Below, piece by piece: positions 44,263 through 54,700 of a stretch of 64,000 bases of DNA. This DNA comes from Halorubrum sp. DM2 (GTDB taxonomy: Archaea; Halobacteriota; Halobacteria; Halobacteriales; Haloferacaceae). How positions within the stretch are numbered: position 1 is the stretch's first letter; the number at the start of each line of letters is the position of its first letter. The notes under the pieces are model-generated. The model had not been told where the DNA came from. It was given only the letters and a program-made list of their open reading frames with translations, and did no database searches. The translations under genes and the position numbers were made by a program. The stretch is from NCBI RefSeq assembly GCF_901686465.1, contig NZ_LR594487.1:1175650-1239649 (forward strand), read 5' to 3'.

Positions 44263-44667
44263 ATGGAGTACGACCTCGACTCGGGAGCGCACTCGACGTA
44301 CCCCCTACACTACCACCTGATACTCACCACAAAGTATCGGCGTAGGGTGCTAACCGAAGAACGAATCCAATTCATTCACGAGGTCATCAGCGGGTTCACG
44401 GACAACTACGGTGTCGAACTGACGAACCTCGATGGCGAGGACGATCACGTACACATCCTGTTCCGAGCGAAACCCACCACGGACCTCGTGAAGTTCATCA
44501 ACACGGTCAAGGGCGCGACCGCCCGCTGTATCCGCAACGAGTACGCGGACGAACTGAAGACCGAACTGTGGGGCGACTCGTTCTGGAACGACTCTTACTG
44601 TCTCATCTCGACGGGGCAGGTATCGCTGGATGTGCTGAAACAGTACGTAGAGGACCAACGCGAGTAA
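44263..44667 (+). CDS. tnpA: IS200/IS605 TnpA, Y1 HUH transposase
   Basis: 134 aa, normal size. HUH motif HVHILF at about residues 62-67 and catalytic Tyr in VLKQYVEDQ at about 128. YHLILTTKYRRRVLTEERI is the conserved first strand. It cuts and joins single-stranded element ends. All key residues are present, so it should be active. Confidence 0.9.
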   Translation: MEYDLDSGAHSTYPLHYHLILTTKYRRRVLTEERIQFIHEVISGFTDNYGVELTNLDGEDDHVHILFRAKPTTDLVKFINTVKGATARCIRNEYADELKTELWGDSFWNDSYCLISTGQVSLDVLKQYVEDQRE

Positions 44668-44671
44668 CGCC

Positions 44672-45913
44672 ATGTACTACGCCTACAAGTACCGTCTCAA
44701 GCCGTCCGACGCCCACCGTGAAGAGTTGGACCGTCACCGTGACATTTGTAGGCAACTCTACAACCACACGCTCTACCGCCTCAACGAGTACCAAGACGAA
44801 CACGGCGAACTGCCGTCCATGACCACCCTGCGGTCGGAACTGCCCGATCTCAAGAAGTGGTGGGACGGCCTCTCGGACGTGTACTCGAAGGTTCTCCAAA
44901 CCGTTGTGGAACACCTGTTCGACAACCTCAAAGGACTCTCAACGCTCAAAAAGAACGGCTACGGCGTCGGTCAACTCAAGTGGAAGCCGCCACGGGAGTT
45001 CCGTAGTTTCACGTACAGTCAGTCTGGCTTCAAGCTCGACAAGAAGGGCGGTCAGACTGTCCTGTCGCTCTCGAAACTTGCGGACATACCGATTCGGCTC
45101 CACCGCACCATCCCCGACGAGGCTACTGTGAAACAGGTCACGGTCAAGAAGGAACCGACGGGCGAGTGGTTTGCCACGTTCGGCGTCCAAATAGACCGTG
45201 AACCACCCGAACCGCCTGAGAACCCTGAGAAGTGCGTCGGCATCGACGTTGGGATTCTCAAGTACGCCCACGACACCGACGGCACGGCGGTCGGGTCGCT
45301 CGACCTCTCAGAGGAACGTGACCGCTTGGAGCGCGAGCAACAGAAGCTCTCGCGCAAACAGCACGGGTCGAACAACTACGAGAAGCAACGGCGTCGAGTC
45401 GCGGAGTGTCACGCCGACCTCCGGCGGAAGCACCGCGACTTCTTACACAAGCTCTCGGCGTACTACGCTCGGGAATACGACCTCGTGGCAGTCGAAGACC
45501 TGAACGTGAAGGGGATGATGGAAAGTCCGTCGAACAGCCGCAACACGGCGTCTGCCGCGTGGCGAACGTTCCTCTCGCTGCTCGAATACAAGTGCGAGCG
45601 TGAAGGGACGCACTTCGTCGCGGTCAACCCGAGAGGGACGACCAAGGAGTGCGCGTCGTGCGGCGTTTCGACCGACAAGCCGTTGTGGGTCCGTGAACAC
45701 TCCTGTCCCGCCTGCGGGTTTGAGGCGGACAGGGACGCGAACGCGGCGTGGAACATCCTTTCTCGCGGTCTACAAGATTTAGGAGTGGGATACTCCGAAT
45801 CAACGCCTGTGGAGACTGCGCTCCCTGTGGATACGCCTGTATCTGCAAAGCGCGTCGTGGAAACAGGAAGCCCTATCCTCAAGGAGCGAACGGCTGACAC
45901 CGTGAGCGAGTAG
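44672..45913 (+). CDS. tnpB: IS605 TnpB, RNA-guided nuclease family
   Basis: 413 aa. RuvC-like triad: Asp in GIDVGILKYA (about 191), Glu in VAVEDLNVKG (about 274) and Asp in FEADRDANAAWNI (about 353). Zinc finger CASCG...CPACG lies between the last two. The N-terminal KYRLKPSDAHREELDRHRDI is typical. TnpB proteins are omega-RNA-guided DNA nucleases, the ancestors of Cas12. The guide RNA is expected from the 3' end of this gene and the right end of the element. Confidence 0.9.
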   Translation: MYYAYKYRLKPSDAHREELDRHRDICRQLYNHTLYRLNEYQDEHGELPSMTTLRSELPDLKKWWDGLSDVYSKVLQTVVEHLFDNLKGLSTLKKNGYGVGQLKWKPPREFRSFTYSQSGFKLDKKGGQTVLSLSKLADIPIRLHRTIPDEATVKQVTVKKEPTGEWFATFGVQIDREPPEPPENPEKCVGIDVGILKYAHDTDGTAVGSLDLSEERDRLEREQQKLSRKQHGSNNYEKQRRRVAECHADLRRKHRDFLHKLSAYYAREYDLVAVEDLNVKGMMESPSNSRNTASAAWRTFLSLLEYKCEREGTHFVAVNPRGTTKECASCGVSTDKPLWVREHSCPACGFEADRDANAAWNILSRGLQDLGVGYSESTPVETALPVDTPVSAKRVVETGSPILKERTADTVSE

Positions 45914-45924
45914 GGTAGGGTAGT

Positions 45925-46644
45925 TCACATGAACTCGGAGTTCTGGGACCCGTTCGTGATATGGACCTCAAACGGCTGGGTACTGACATTGTCTTGTTCG
46001 ACGAGGTGCCAGTACGTCTCAGCCATCTCGTCAGGATCAAGGAACGTCTCGCCGTCTCGATCCGGCAACCGTTCACGGACTGCCTCTGAGTCAATCTGCC
46101 CGTCGATGACGACGTGAGCGACATGAACCCCCTCAGGTCCATATTCTTGCGCGATATCCATTGCCATCCCGCGAGCTGCGAACTTTGCGGCGGTGAAGCC
46201 AATCGAACCGCCGAGACTCCGCACAGCAGAGGTCGCACCGGTGAAGATGACTGTCCCACCGTCTGTGTCGAGCATGTCGCCAACGGCTTCCTGTGAGCAG
46301 ACGAACGCGCCACGTCCGTTGACAGCCCAGGCCTCTTCGAACTCTTCAACACTTGTGTCCATCAGTCCAGTCCAGGAGGCGGCACTCGCGTGGTTGACGA
46401 GGATATCAACCGGACCAAATGCGTCTCGAACGGTGTCGAACCCCGCCTCAATCGATTCGACATCGGTGAGATCAGTCGTGACTGCTAGACCCTCCCCGGA
46501 CTCTGGGAGGTCATCTGCGAGTTCCTCGATGTAATCCGTTGATCGCGCGAATAACGCAACTTGACAGCCCTCAGCTGCGAATCGCCGTGCCAACGACTCA
46601 CCGAGACCAGGGCCTACGCCCGCAATTACTGCTGTTCGACTCAT
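45925..46644 (-). CDS. SDR-family oxidoreductase with Phe in place of the catalytic Tyr
   Basis: About 239 aa from the ATG at 46644 (MSRTAVIAG). Cofactor motif GVGPGLGES, DLTDVESIEAGF for adenine binding and NHASAASW in the NNAG position. The YxxxK site reads FTAAK (about residues 149-153), so the usual Tyr is Phe. GVHVAHVVIDGQID is typical of one SDR subgroup in which this change seems common. Activity is therefore uncertain. Its 3' end abuts the IS605 element. Confidence 0.8.
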   Translation of the reverse strand: MSRTAVIAGVGPGLGESLARRFAAEGCQVALFARSTDYIEELADDLPESGEGLAVTTDLTDVESIEAGFDTVRDAFGPVDILVNHASAASWTGLMDTSVEEFEEAWAVNGRGAFVCSQEAVGDMLDTDGGTVIFTGATSAVRSLGGSIGFTAAKFAARGMAMDIAQEYGPEGVHVAHVVIDGQIDSEAVRERLPDRDGETFLDPDEMAETYWHLVEQDNVSTQPFEVHITNGSQNSEFM

Positions 46645-46864
46645 ACGGTCCTCTTCACATTCGAACAACAAAAACTAGCCCGACTGTGAGGGGTTCTGAG
46701 CGTGGTTACCGGTTCCGTTCACTTGGCCTACATCCAACTGTTCTCGCTGTCCCACTGTCGTTTCTCACACGAGTTCGTGACGCTCTTTCCGGACTCGTCG
46801 TGGCGGTGTTGAACGCCGGTACCGCGGTCATCGCGTTTTTGTCGTTCACTCCCAATGAATTGAT

Positions 46865-48028
46865 ATGGCGACGCCAGGTGAATTCGGTGAGTTTGGTGGT
46901 CGACACGTTCCAGAGCCGCTTGAAGAACCACTGGACGAATTAGCAGCGGCGTACGAAGCTGCGATTTCCGATCCGGAATTCATGGCTGAGTTCCGCGATC
47001 TGCTCGAACATTTCGCGGGCCGCCCAACACCGATATTCCACGCAGAGACTCTGAGTGAACGGTACGACGCCGACATTTACCTCAAACATGAGGACCTGCT
47101 TCACGGGGGTGCCCATAAGCTCAACAACACGCTTGGCCAGGGACTGTTAGCCAAGCGAGCAGGGAAAGATCGTCTCATCGCTGAAACCGGTGCCGGTCAA
47201 CACGGGACGGCGACGGCGATGGTAGGGGCGCTGCTGGATTTGGACACGACCGTCTACATGGGTCGACACGACATGCAGCGGCAGGAGATGAACGTGTTCC
47301 GAATGCGGTTGATGGGTGCCGATGTTGAGCCGGTCGACCGCGGTAATGAGGGCCTCGCCGAAGCAGTTGATGCCGCACTCGAGGATTTCGCTGAGAACGT
47401 TGACTCCACACACTACCTTGTTGGGAGTGTAGTCGGGCCGGATCCGTTCCCACGGATGGTGCGCGAGTTCCAATCTGTTATCGGAAAAGAAGCACGCGAA
47501 CAAATCCAAGAGCTCCATGGTGACCTTCCCGATGCCTGCGTCGCCTGTGTCGGCGGTGGCTCAAATTCGATCGGGCTTTGGCACGCGTTCAAAGACGATG
47601 ATGTCGCCTTCTATGGCGCTGAGCCAGGTGGCAAAGATGCGGAGAACCACTCCGCCCCACTCTCCCGCACGGCGCAGGATGAGCCACAGATCTTCCAAGG
47701 CATGAAGACGAAGACGATCGGCGAGGATACCCGCAACCACTCAATCTCAGCTGGCCTTGACTATCCGGCTATCGGGCCAGAGCATGCCGCGCTTCAGGAG
47801 ATGGGGCGTGCTGAGTATCACGCTGTCTCCGACGAGGAAGCGTTAGCTGCCTTCCGTGAGCTGAGTGAAGCTGAGGGTATCATCCCAGCACTGGAACCGG
47901 CTCACGCGCTCGCACTCGCCGCAAAGCTCGCTGAAGCGGACCGCCACGACACCATCTTAGTCAATCTGTGTGGTCGTGGGGACAAGGACATGCAGACGGC
48001 TGCTGAACACTTCGATCTCAGCGACTAA
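46865..48028 (+). CDS. trpB: Tryptophan synthase beta chain (stand-alone)
   Basis: 387 aa. GEFGGRHVPEPL start, PLP lysine in HGGAHKLNNTLGQG (about residue 86), IAETGAGQHGTATAMVGALL, CVGGGSNSIG phosphate-binding loop and LVNLCGRGDKDM near the end, all canonical for TrpB1-type enzymes. It joins indole and serine to make tryptophan. No trpA or other trp gene is nearby, so it is probably an extra copy or an indole scavenger. Confidence 0.92.
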   Translation: MATPGEFGEFGGRHVPEPLEEPLDELAAAYEAAISDPEFMAEFRDLLEHFAGRPTPIFHAETLSERYDADIYLKHEDLLHGGAHKLNNTLGQGLLAKRAGKDRLIAETGAGQHGTATAMVGALLDLDTTVYMGRHDMQRQEMNVFRMRLMGADVEPVDRGNEGLAEAVDAALEDFAENVDSTHYLVGSVVGPDPFPRMVREFQSVIGKEAREQIQELHGDLPDACVACVGGGSNSIGLWHAFKDDDVAFYGAEPGGKDAENHSAPLSRTAQDEPQIFQGMKTKTIGEDTRNHSISAGLDYPAIGPEHAALQEMGRAEYHAVSDEEALAAFRELSEAEGIIPALEPAHALALAAKLAEADRHDTILVNLCGRGDKDMQTAAEHFDLSD

Positions 48029-48070
48029 TCTCCGAGGGCTCCAGATCAACAGTCACCCGGATTGACTCGG

Positions 48071-48652
48071 TCACAGCCGTCTTTCGTAGTGGACAAGTTC
48101 GTACTCCCCAGCTGTGGATCGTTCCACTTCTTCGTATCCCTGATCAGGATAAAACGAAAGTGCCGCTGACTGCCTTGTTGATGTCGTTGCCAGTATGGAT
48201 TCGAACCCAGCAGCCGTCGCTCTGCGCTCTAACTCTGCGATAAGTTTTCGACCAAATCCTTGCCGCTGGTATGGTGGTGCGACACGCATCCGATGGAGTT
48301 CAGCCGCACCGGATCGATCGCGCTCGTCAGCGTGGCCAGCATCATTGGGCATGAATCCACCCATTGCGACGACCCTTCCGTCATGCGTTGTGAGAGCATC
48401 CAGTGCGCTTGTCTCAGCCGTTTTTGCTGTTTCACCCTCCTCGTAGCCATTTTCCGGTGCTGACTCAGCAATACCGACGAGAAACGCTCCTCCTGGGTCG
48501 ATATATGTTGTCTGGATTGCTCGGAGATCGTCGGTTCCTGGGACGTCACTCGGATCGACGCCAGTTTCTCGCATTGCCCATTGATGGAGCTCCCAAACCG
48601 CGTCATCATCCGATGGCTCGTACGAACGGAATCTCAACGTCTCTGATCCCAC
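48071..48652 (-). CDS. GNAT-family N-acetyltransferase
   Basis: 193 aa. Strand 4 and the acetyl-CoA loop read ELHRMRVAPPYQRQGFGRKL (the R/Q-x-x-G-x-G motif). The C-terminal helix-strand SAALSFYPDQGYEEVERSTA is usual for GNAT enzymes. A 25-residue acidic insertion lies before DGRVVAMGGF. Substrate unknown. It is convergent with trpB, 42 bp away. Confidence 0.8.
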   Translation of the reverse strand: MGSETLRFRSYEPSDDDAVWELHQWAMRETGVDPSDVPGTDDLRAIQTTYIDPGGAFLVGIAESAPENGYEEGETAKTAETSALDALTTHDGRVVAMGGFMPNDAGHADERDRSGAAELHRMRVAPPYQRQGFGRKLIAELERRATAAGFESILATTSTRQSAALSFYPDQGYEEVERSTAGEYELVHYERRL

Positions 48653-48774
48653 GTTCTTACCGAATGTCGGTCTGGTTCACACATACAGATGTCGGTACAT
48701 ACCCAGCGCAGCGTGCCGTACAGCACCACTACCACACTCGAAGAAACCCAACCCCATGACGACTGACTGTTGAG

Positions 48775-49098
48775 TTACGATTCCCCGTTCCGATACTCGA
48801 GTGACTGCTGGTTCAGTTTGTCGACGAGTGGCTCTCCCTCCTCAAGTAGCTGCTCAGCGGTCTCAATTGCCTCTCGGAGTTCGGACGCCGAGAGATGTTC
48901 ATATGCCGGCCGACCTGCCATGTGGTCATACCAGATATCGTCGAACACGTCGTCGAGAATGACTCTGGCGAAACAGTGATCCTCACGGATCGGCCAACTC
49001 TGCTGCTGAGCTGCCTGTGGTAACGCTGCCATCACCAAGTGTTGGTATCGTTGACGGAGTTCAGATAGATCAGCACCACCGAGGGTTCGCTGGCCCAT
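48775..49098 (-). CDS. Conserved haloarchaeal hypothetical protein
   Basis: 107 aa and mainly helical. WPIREDHCFARVILDDVFDD, then WYDHMAGRPAYEHLSASELR, are the distinctive parts, with an invariant-looking DHCFAR. The pattern is familiar from small conserved haloarchaeal proteins of unknown function. Monocistronic here. Confidence 0.6.
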   Translation of the reverse strand: MGQRTLGGADLSELRQRYQHLVMAALPQAAQQQSWPIREDHCFARVILDDVFDDIWYDHMAGRPAYEHLSASELREAIETAEQLLEEGEPLVDKLNQQSLEYRNGES

Positions 49099-50563
49099 AT
49101 CAGTGACTAGGCCGCGAGAGATTTGTACCTGTCTCAGTCAGCGCTGCGGAGAGTCTGTGATCGCGTCATTGACGACCCCGTAATGTCTACGCTGTCCTCC
49201 GATCGGGATCCGGGAGTTCCTCGGCAACAGCCACATCGTGTCCGGCGACGTACCCATTTAGCTTGGCAGCGATCGGTGACTTACATGGGGCAATTCGTTG
49301 ATCGACCGCACGGACTTCGACCGCTGCGAGGGACGGCGAGCGTGCGCTCGGCTCGACTCCTCGGCCCACGACGACTCATCCACGGTCGGCTCTCACGACG
49401 ACTGGCTGGCGCTTGATGGGTCGCTGGCGCTCGCGGTCACGCTTTCACTACGCTCGCTCGAACCCTCTGATCAAGACAATCTGATCCGCGGTCCACACGT
49501 CCACCCCACGCACGGATACTTGGTGTAGATTACAATCTAAAAATAACTGCGGGATCGACGACGGATCGATGGTGGGGGAGAGGCGCTCAACACTCTCCGA
49601 CTCAACTCTCACTCAACACTTCACACTCCACACTCCACGGCTCGCTCTCACTCCGGATCGCTGCTCACTGCTGAGGGGTCGGCGAGCGCGACGCGCTCGA
49701 CGTTGCGGATCAACTCGCGGTCGACGGTGCGCTGTCACGGTGCGCTCACTCGCGGTCGATGGCGGCGACGATCACTCGCGACGGTCCACGTCACGACGCG
49801 CACAACGACGCGAGCAACGCGACGATCGACGGTGGGCTATCGCGACGGAATCACTCGCGGTCAACACGACTCGATCGGCACTCGTTGTGCGTCGTCGACG
49901 GCGTCGATCCCTCGTAGCGGGGCGCACCCCACGTGCGGAAAGTTGTAGAAGCGAATACACTGAAGGAATACGGTGCGTCACTCGGTCGACGCGGTCAACG
50001 ACGCACTGATCGCTACTGTGGTCGCGTCGATCGCGGTGCTGTTCACGAGCGGTCTGCGTTGCTGTTGCTGTCACGAGCTGGTCTACTGACTGCGCGATCG
50101 ACTCCTGCTGTGCTGTCTGTTGACGGCGGCGACTTGTCGCTCTCACTCGGGGTTCAACTGTGCGCTGCGCGCTCGTCTATCCTCGGTGTCGAGGTTATCG
50201 ATCCTCTCACTTGGCGTCCGAGATCGTGGCGTCATTGCGACGGTCCACGTTGTTCTTTTCTCTGCGTTCTGATATACTTCGATAACTCGTCTTCTGGTGT
50301 CGACGGCGACGATCACGGTGCTGTTTCAAGCGCGATCAGCGCACTCTCTCATGTCGGGCTTCGCGTCGTCGTCTCCACGGTCCACGGTCGCACCTCGTGG
50401 TGGATCGATTCTCATGTCGGGGCGAGGGACCCCTCCTACTTCTCCTTCTCCCCTTGTTGGAGGGGGGTATCGCCCCTATTAGTGCGGGAAGGGTGGGGGT
50501 GCCTCATATTATGGGGGGTATTGTCCCCTTAATTTTGAGTACCAGCTATTAGGCCCTGTTTCT

Positions 50564-50577
50564 GGTATTTGAATACC
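50564..50577. repeat. 14-bp palindrome
   Basis: GGTATT-TG-AATACC, perfect arms, in the AT-rich end of the gene-free region. Confidence 0.6.
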
Positions 50578-50578
50578 T

Positions 50579-50743
50579 GATATTCTCTATTAAGACCAGA
50601 TATTCTCCCCGTGAAAAGCTGGCTTTCGGATGGGTGGTTAATATTACTACCCCATTATGGGGCTTAATATCTAGTAGTATGTATTATGGGCTTGGTATAG
50701 AGGTAGATTATAGGGTATTCGCTATTGAGGCTCTGATATTCTC
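50579..50743. repeat. Three gatattctc direct repeats
   Basis: Copies at 50579-50587, 50599-50607 and 50735-50743, with 20-bp spacing between the first two. They could be iteron-like or regulator sites. Confidence 0.5.
50650..50662. repeat. 13-bp palindrome
   Basis: CCCCAT-T-ATGGGG, perfect arms, 150 bp upstream of the ATG at 50814. Confidence 0.6.
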
Positions 50744-50813
50744 ATATAATATACTGGGGCATAACTACTAAGGGGCTATCTATTCTGATGAATTGTAGGG
50801 AGAATAAGAATAC

Positions 50814-51524
50814 ATGACCACGCTTAGGGAGTACGGACTGAAGCCTGCTGACGTAGAGTTTTTGTTAACTGTCCAAGATATAGAGAATAGCCCTCAAGAT
50901 TATGATAATACGGAACCGGGTGAAACACCTGCGAACGTGACTGTCATCCGTGAGGAAACCAGCCTCTCGAAATCGCAGGTCGCGTACCGATCTCGGGATG
51001 GCGAGAGCGGGCGGGGGTTCGCCACAGACGACATGGGGCTCCTCCGGGTTCACCCACCGACTGTGGAGTCGGGACAGTTTGGTCCACGGAGTGTGGAGCT
51101 GACTGATCAGGGGCGACGAGTAGCCTCCGAGGTTCGGGCGGAGCGGTCGGACTCGATGGACTCGGATGGAGCCGTAGCGGAAGCAGAAATTGATGAGTTA
51201 GAGCGGCAGGTTTCTGAGTTACAAGAAGATATTGAAAAAATCTCGGAGACCTTAGAGAAGATCGACCGCTCACAGATGGGCGCTATCGACTCAGACATGG
51301 CGGATCGTCTCACCGCTGCGCTTCGCTTCTTCCCCCGCCACCAGTTCATACTAAGCGAGGTCATGGGGATCGACATGGACGCCCTCTCGGACGCTGGTGA
51401 TCTTGACTCGGTCGACAAAGACGAGCTTCGACAGGAAGTGCTTGAGACACTTTCGGCAGCGAGCGATGGTGGGGGTAGTGGGGACTCAGCGGGGGGCGGT
51501 TCCGCCTCACTCGCTGACGAGTGA
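50814..51524 (+). CDS. HTH/coiled-coil protein beside the conjugation unit
   Basis: 236 aa. Residues 1-105 resemble a winged-helix domain (EYGLKPADVEFLLTVQDIEN, then VTVIREETSLSKSQVAYRSR, with a wing ending SVELTDQGRRVASEV). A coiled coil spans residues 120-155 (EIDELERQVSELQEDIEKIS). The tail is Gly/Ser/Asp-rich. Convergent with the large ATPase gene. Possibly its regulator or a partition-type DNA-binding protein (inference). Confidence 0.65.
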   Translation: MTTLREYGLKPADVEFLLTVQDIENSPQDYDNTEPGETPANVTVIREETSLSKSQVAYRSRDGESGRGFATDDMGLLRVHPPTVESGQFGPRSVELTDQGRRVASEVRAERSDSMDSDGAVAEAEIDELERQVSELQEDIEKISETLEKIDRSQMGAIDSDMADRLTAALRFFPRHQFILSEVMGIDMDALSDAGDLDSVDKDELRQEVLETLSAASDGGGSGDSAGGGSASLADE

Positions 51525-51741
51525 GTCCCACCAAACTGACGTTCTCCGGCCCAGTTCTACCCGGTGATCTGTGTGCGTTTTTCGCGGCGATTTCTACTCA
51601 AAATCACGCCACCTCTGTTCGTTGATTACCGCCTGAAAATTACTCTTGGCTGATGGTGGTCGACGACGGTGTAAGACACGGTGGTCGTGTAGCTACTCGA
51701 CAGGTAGATTCTCGAAATGAAGTTCCCACCGGGGGGTATCG

Positions 51742-54700
51742 TTAGTCGGCGCTGCTCTCGTCGTCCTCGTTCTGTTCGCTATTGAGTACGTCACTCAAGT
51801 TGGGCTCTGACCGGCCCGATCGCTCACCGGTGGATGCCTCGCTATCGTCGGTGCTGCTGTCTGTATTGGGATCCTGTTCGGTAGGACCAGTCCCCTGTTG
51901 CTCGTGGCCTTCTGCGGGTGCTCCTCCGAATGTTTCTGGGGAGCTCTCGGAGTCGGACAACTCCGCATCTATCAGGCTGTCCCACGCTTCATCATCCATG
52001 TCGATTTCCTCTGGATTCGGTTTTGCGTCTGAGTTGTTCTCTGCTGCCGGAGAGGCCTCACCCGTAGCCTTTGTCCGGTCCGTGTTGGGCTCGGGCTGGG
52101 TATCGGGTGAATCGTTGGCCTCGCCGACTTCGCTGGATTCGCTTGACCCGTTGGTGACGATCTCCTTGACGGGGTCAGCGTCCAATCCGATAGGTGGCTC
52201 CTCGCCTACTGAGAAGTCGGTAAGTGCCGCTCGCAGGGTTCCCTCCTGTTCGCGTGAGAGGGTCGCATCTCCGTCTCTCGCGGCCCGGAGAAGCCCGGGT
52301 GATACGGACACGTCTGGGTGGGACGATATGTTCACGGGCGTCGGCTCTGTCTTGTAGGTCACTTCCCCCTGCTCCTCGACGATCTCCGCGGCCTCCTCCG
52401 GCGTAATCCCGCTGTCAGTCCCTTCGTCGCGGGAAGACTCATCTGCCGGTTCACCAGCCGCCTCCTCGTCAGTCGCGTACGCGCCGACACCGTCGACGGG
52501 GATGACGATCTCCCCGGGAATCTCCTCAGTGGGGTACTCGGGGGTCCCCTTTGCGAGCCGCTTGAGGATCGATTGGAGGATCACGGCCTCGTCGACGGTC
52601 ATGTCCCGTTCACCCCGGGCGATCGCCGCGATCTCCTCGGGCGTGAGCTCTAATCGGTCGTCCTTCGCGATCTCTGTCGGTGTCGGTGCCGTGTTGTATC
52701 CCGGGTGCGAGAGGCCGGGGTTCTCTGGGGACATACCGATCGTCTCGTCGTTCTCATCGGGCGCTCTCTCGCCTTCCTCGCCGCGCTCGTCGGCTTCGGA
52801 TGACGCCTCACCCGTTGCCGTGGCCTCGGCCGACTCGTCACTCTCACCGGTTGTCGCTTCTTCGGTTGTGCCTCCCTCGTCGACTTCCTCGGGAAGCACG
52901 ATTAGGTCGGCCACCTCGTCGGGCGTTGTCGCCATGTAATCGGGGTCGGCGGCGAGAGAGTTCACGATCGTCAGGAGAACAGTCTTCTGCTGCGTGGGCG
53001 GCGTGTATTCGCCCTCTGCGGTGGCGGTGATCTCCTCGACGGTAAGGTCGACTCGATCGTCGCTCGCGATACGCGCCGGTGTGGGCGCTTCCTCGAAGCC
53101 TTCAACTGCCGGGGCGTCGCTGGCGGGGGTGTCGCCACTCGACCCGCTCTCCGCCGGGCTCTCGCCGCTTTCGTCGGGTTCACCGTCGCCCGCCGTTTCT
53201 TCCTCATCCGCAGGCTCGTCAGCGGTCGCGTCCTCGACCTCGCCGGGGCCTTCGATCTCGCCGGCGTCGACGTCGTCGACAGACTCGACGCCAAGGTGGT
53301 CGAACAGCGGGGTACACTCGCCGCGGTGGTAGAGTTGCGGCTGGTCGTATTCGTCGTTGTCCCCGTCCGGGAAGATGATGATCTCGAAGTCCTCGTGGTC
53401 GGGCCACTCCGGGAAGCGGGCTTCGGGAATGAACGGCCCTCTGAACGTGACCCAGTTCGCCTCAAGCTCCTCTTTGCTCGGGTAGTATAGCTTCTCGCCG
53501 TCGTGGTAGACGACGTACTCGCCCTCGCTCTGGTCGTACTCGTAGTAGGCTGGGACGGCGTTTTTGTCACCCTCATGTGCGGCCTCCGGGCCGTCAAACC
53601 GGGCTATCTCCCCGTCAGGTGCCGGCTCTTTGTCTCCGACCGCGGCCACGACCTCTCCGGTATCGGTGTCACGATACCAGATCATGCTCATCGTTCCGTT
53701 CCCCTCGTCGTCTTCTTCGCGTCGCTCGCGAACAGCGACCTTCTCGTCACCGACACGGTAGTCGCCTCCACCGTCGTTGTAGTACCGGAGATTCCCGTCT
53801 TTACCGGGTGATTTGCGGAAGGCAATCTCGTCGCTGACGACCTCGGTGTTCTGTCGCTGCCCTTCTGTCTCGTAGATGACCTTCTCGGCGCGCTCGCCCC
53901 AGTAGGTGAAACTGCCGTGGTTGGCGCTCCCGTCTTTCACCGCGAACACGCACTTTTCGCCCTTCTCCATCGCTTTCCGGAGGTTGGTGAACGTCTGGAA
54001 GGGGTACTTGATCGTCGACGTTTCCGCCTCGATCGATACGTCGTCCGCGCCGGCGAAGTTCCACACGCCGGGGTACTCCTCGCGAAGCTGCTCGCGACGT
54101 TCGTCGATCGCGTCCAGCATCTCCGAGCGCGACTGGTCTTCATCCACGTCGGTTACGTCGATCGGCGCTTCTGCGACGCCGTCCGGCATCTCCTCGCCTT
54201 CCTGTTCGGGGAGCCACGACACGTAGCCGATCTGCGTGAACGCGACGTAGCATTGGCCGAGAATCCACCGGTGGTCGTCGCCGCCGCCGGAGCCGGCACT
54301 CCCTGTGTCCTGTTGGAGAACGACCCCACGACCCTCGGGTGTGAGCCGGATGACCGACTCGCCGCCCTCGCGCTCTGTCTCGGCGTAGCTGCTGTTGACC
54401 CGCTCGTAGATGTTCGACAGTTCGGAGAGGCTGTCAATCGTCGCATCCTCAAGGCGAGCAACGAGCTCGTCTTTCGCGTCGTCGACGGGGACATACTGGT
54501 CGGCCTGCTTGCCCGCGCGGAGCCGTGCCGCGAAGATGGACTCCAAGACCGTATCGAGATGGCGCTCGACGACGCTCTCGGCGTCGTCTGCCGTCGATGC
54601 CCCGAACGCTCCGGGGGTCTCGCCGGCGCTCCCGCTGCCCTCGCCGCCGGACATGGGCGTCGTCGACGCCGCGGTCGCGTCTCCGCTCGTGCCGCCGCCT

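Larger units (their letters stand above)
44263..45913 (+). mobile_element. IS605-type element (tnpA-tnpB)
   Basis: A Y1 transposase and a TnpB gene lie 4 bp apart in the same direction, the standard IS605 layout. Coordinates cover the genes only. The left end should lie in 44030-44260 and the right end within a few bases of 45925, where the SDR gene ends. Neither end was resolved by eye. Confidence 0.8.
49099..50813. other. 1.7-kb gene-free region with repeats and AT-rich palindromic end
   Basis: No credible gene in either strand. 49600-49680 is built of short cactc/caact runs. 49700-49900 repeats ACTCGCGGTC several times. 50440-50530 has runs of G and C. 50530-50810 is AT-rich with palindromes at 50564 and 50650 and three gatattctc repeats. 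It could be an origin, partition or transfer region, or the leader of the gene at 50814. No Orc1/Cdc6 or Rep gene is next to it. Confidence 0.5.

Noticed and set aside
46672-46864. Hydrophobic frame (LSGLVVAVLNAGTAVIAFLS) before trpB
   Set aside because: Short, no proper start, and it continues antiparallel to no conserved gene; could be a remnant but is unsupported.
49700-49900. CRISPR array suggested by repeated ACTCGCGGTC
   Set aside because: Repeats are short, irregularly spaced and degenerate, with no cas genes nearby.
49933-50532. 199-residue plus-strand frame in the gene-free region
   Set aside because: Composition is not halophilic (few acidic residues), there is no start signal, and it runs into G/C tracts.
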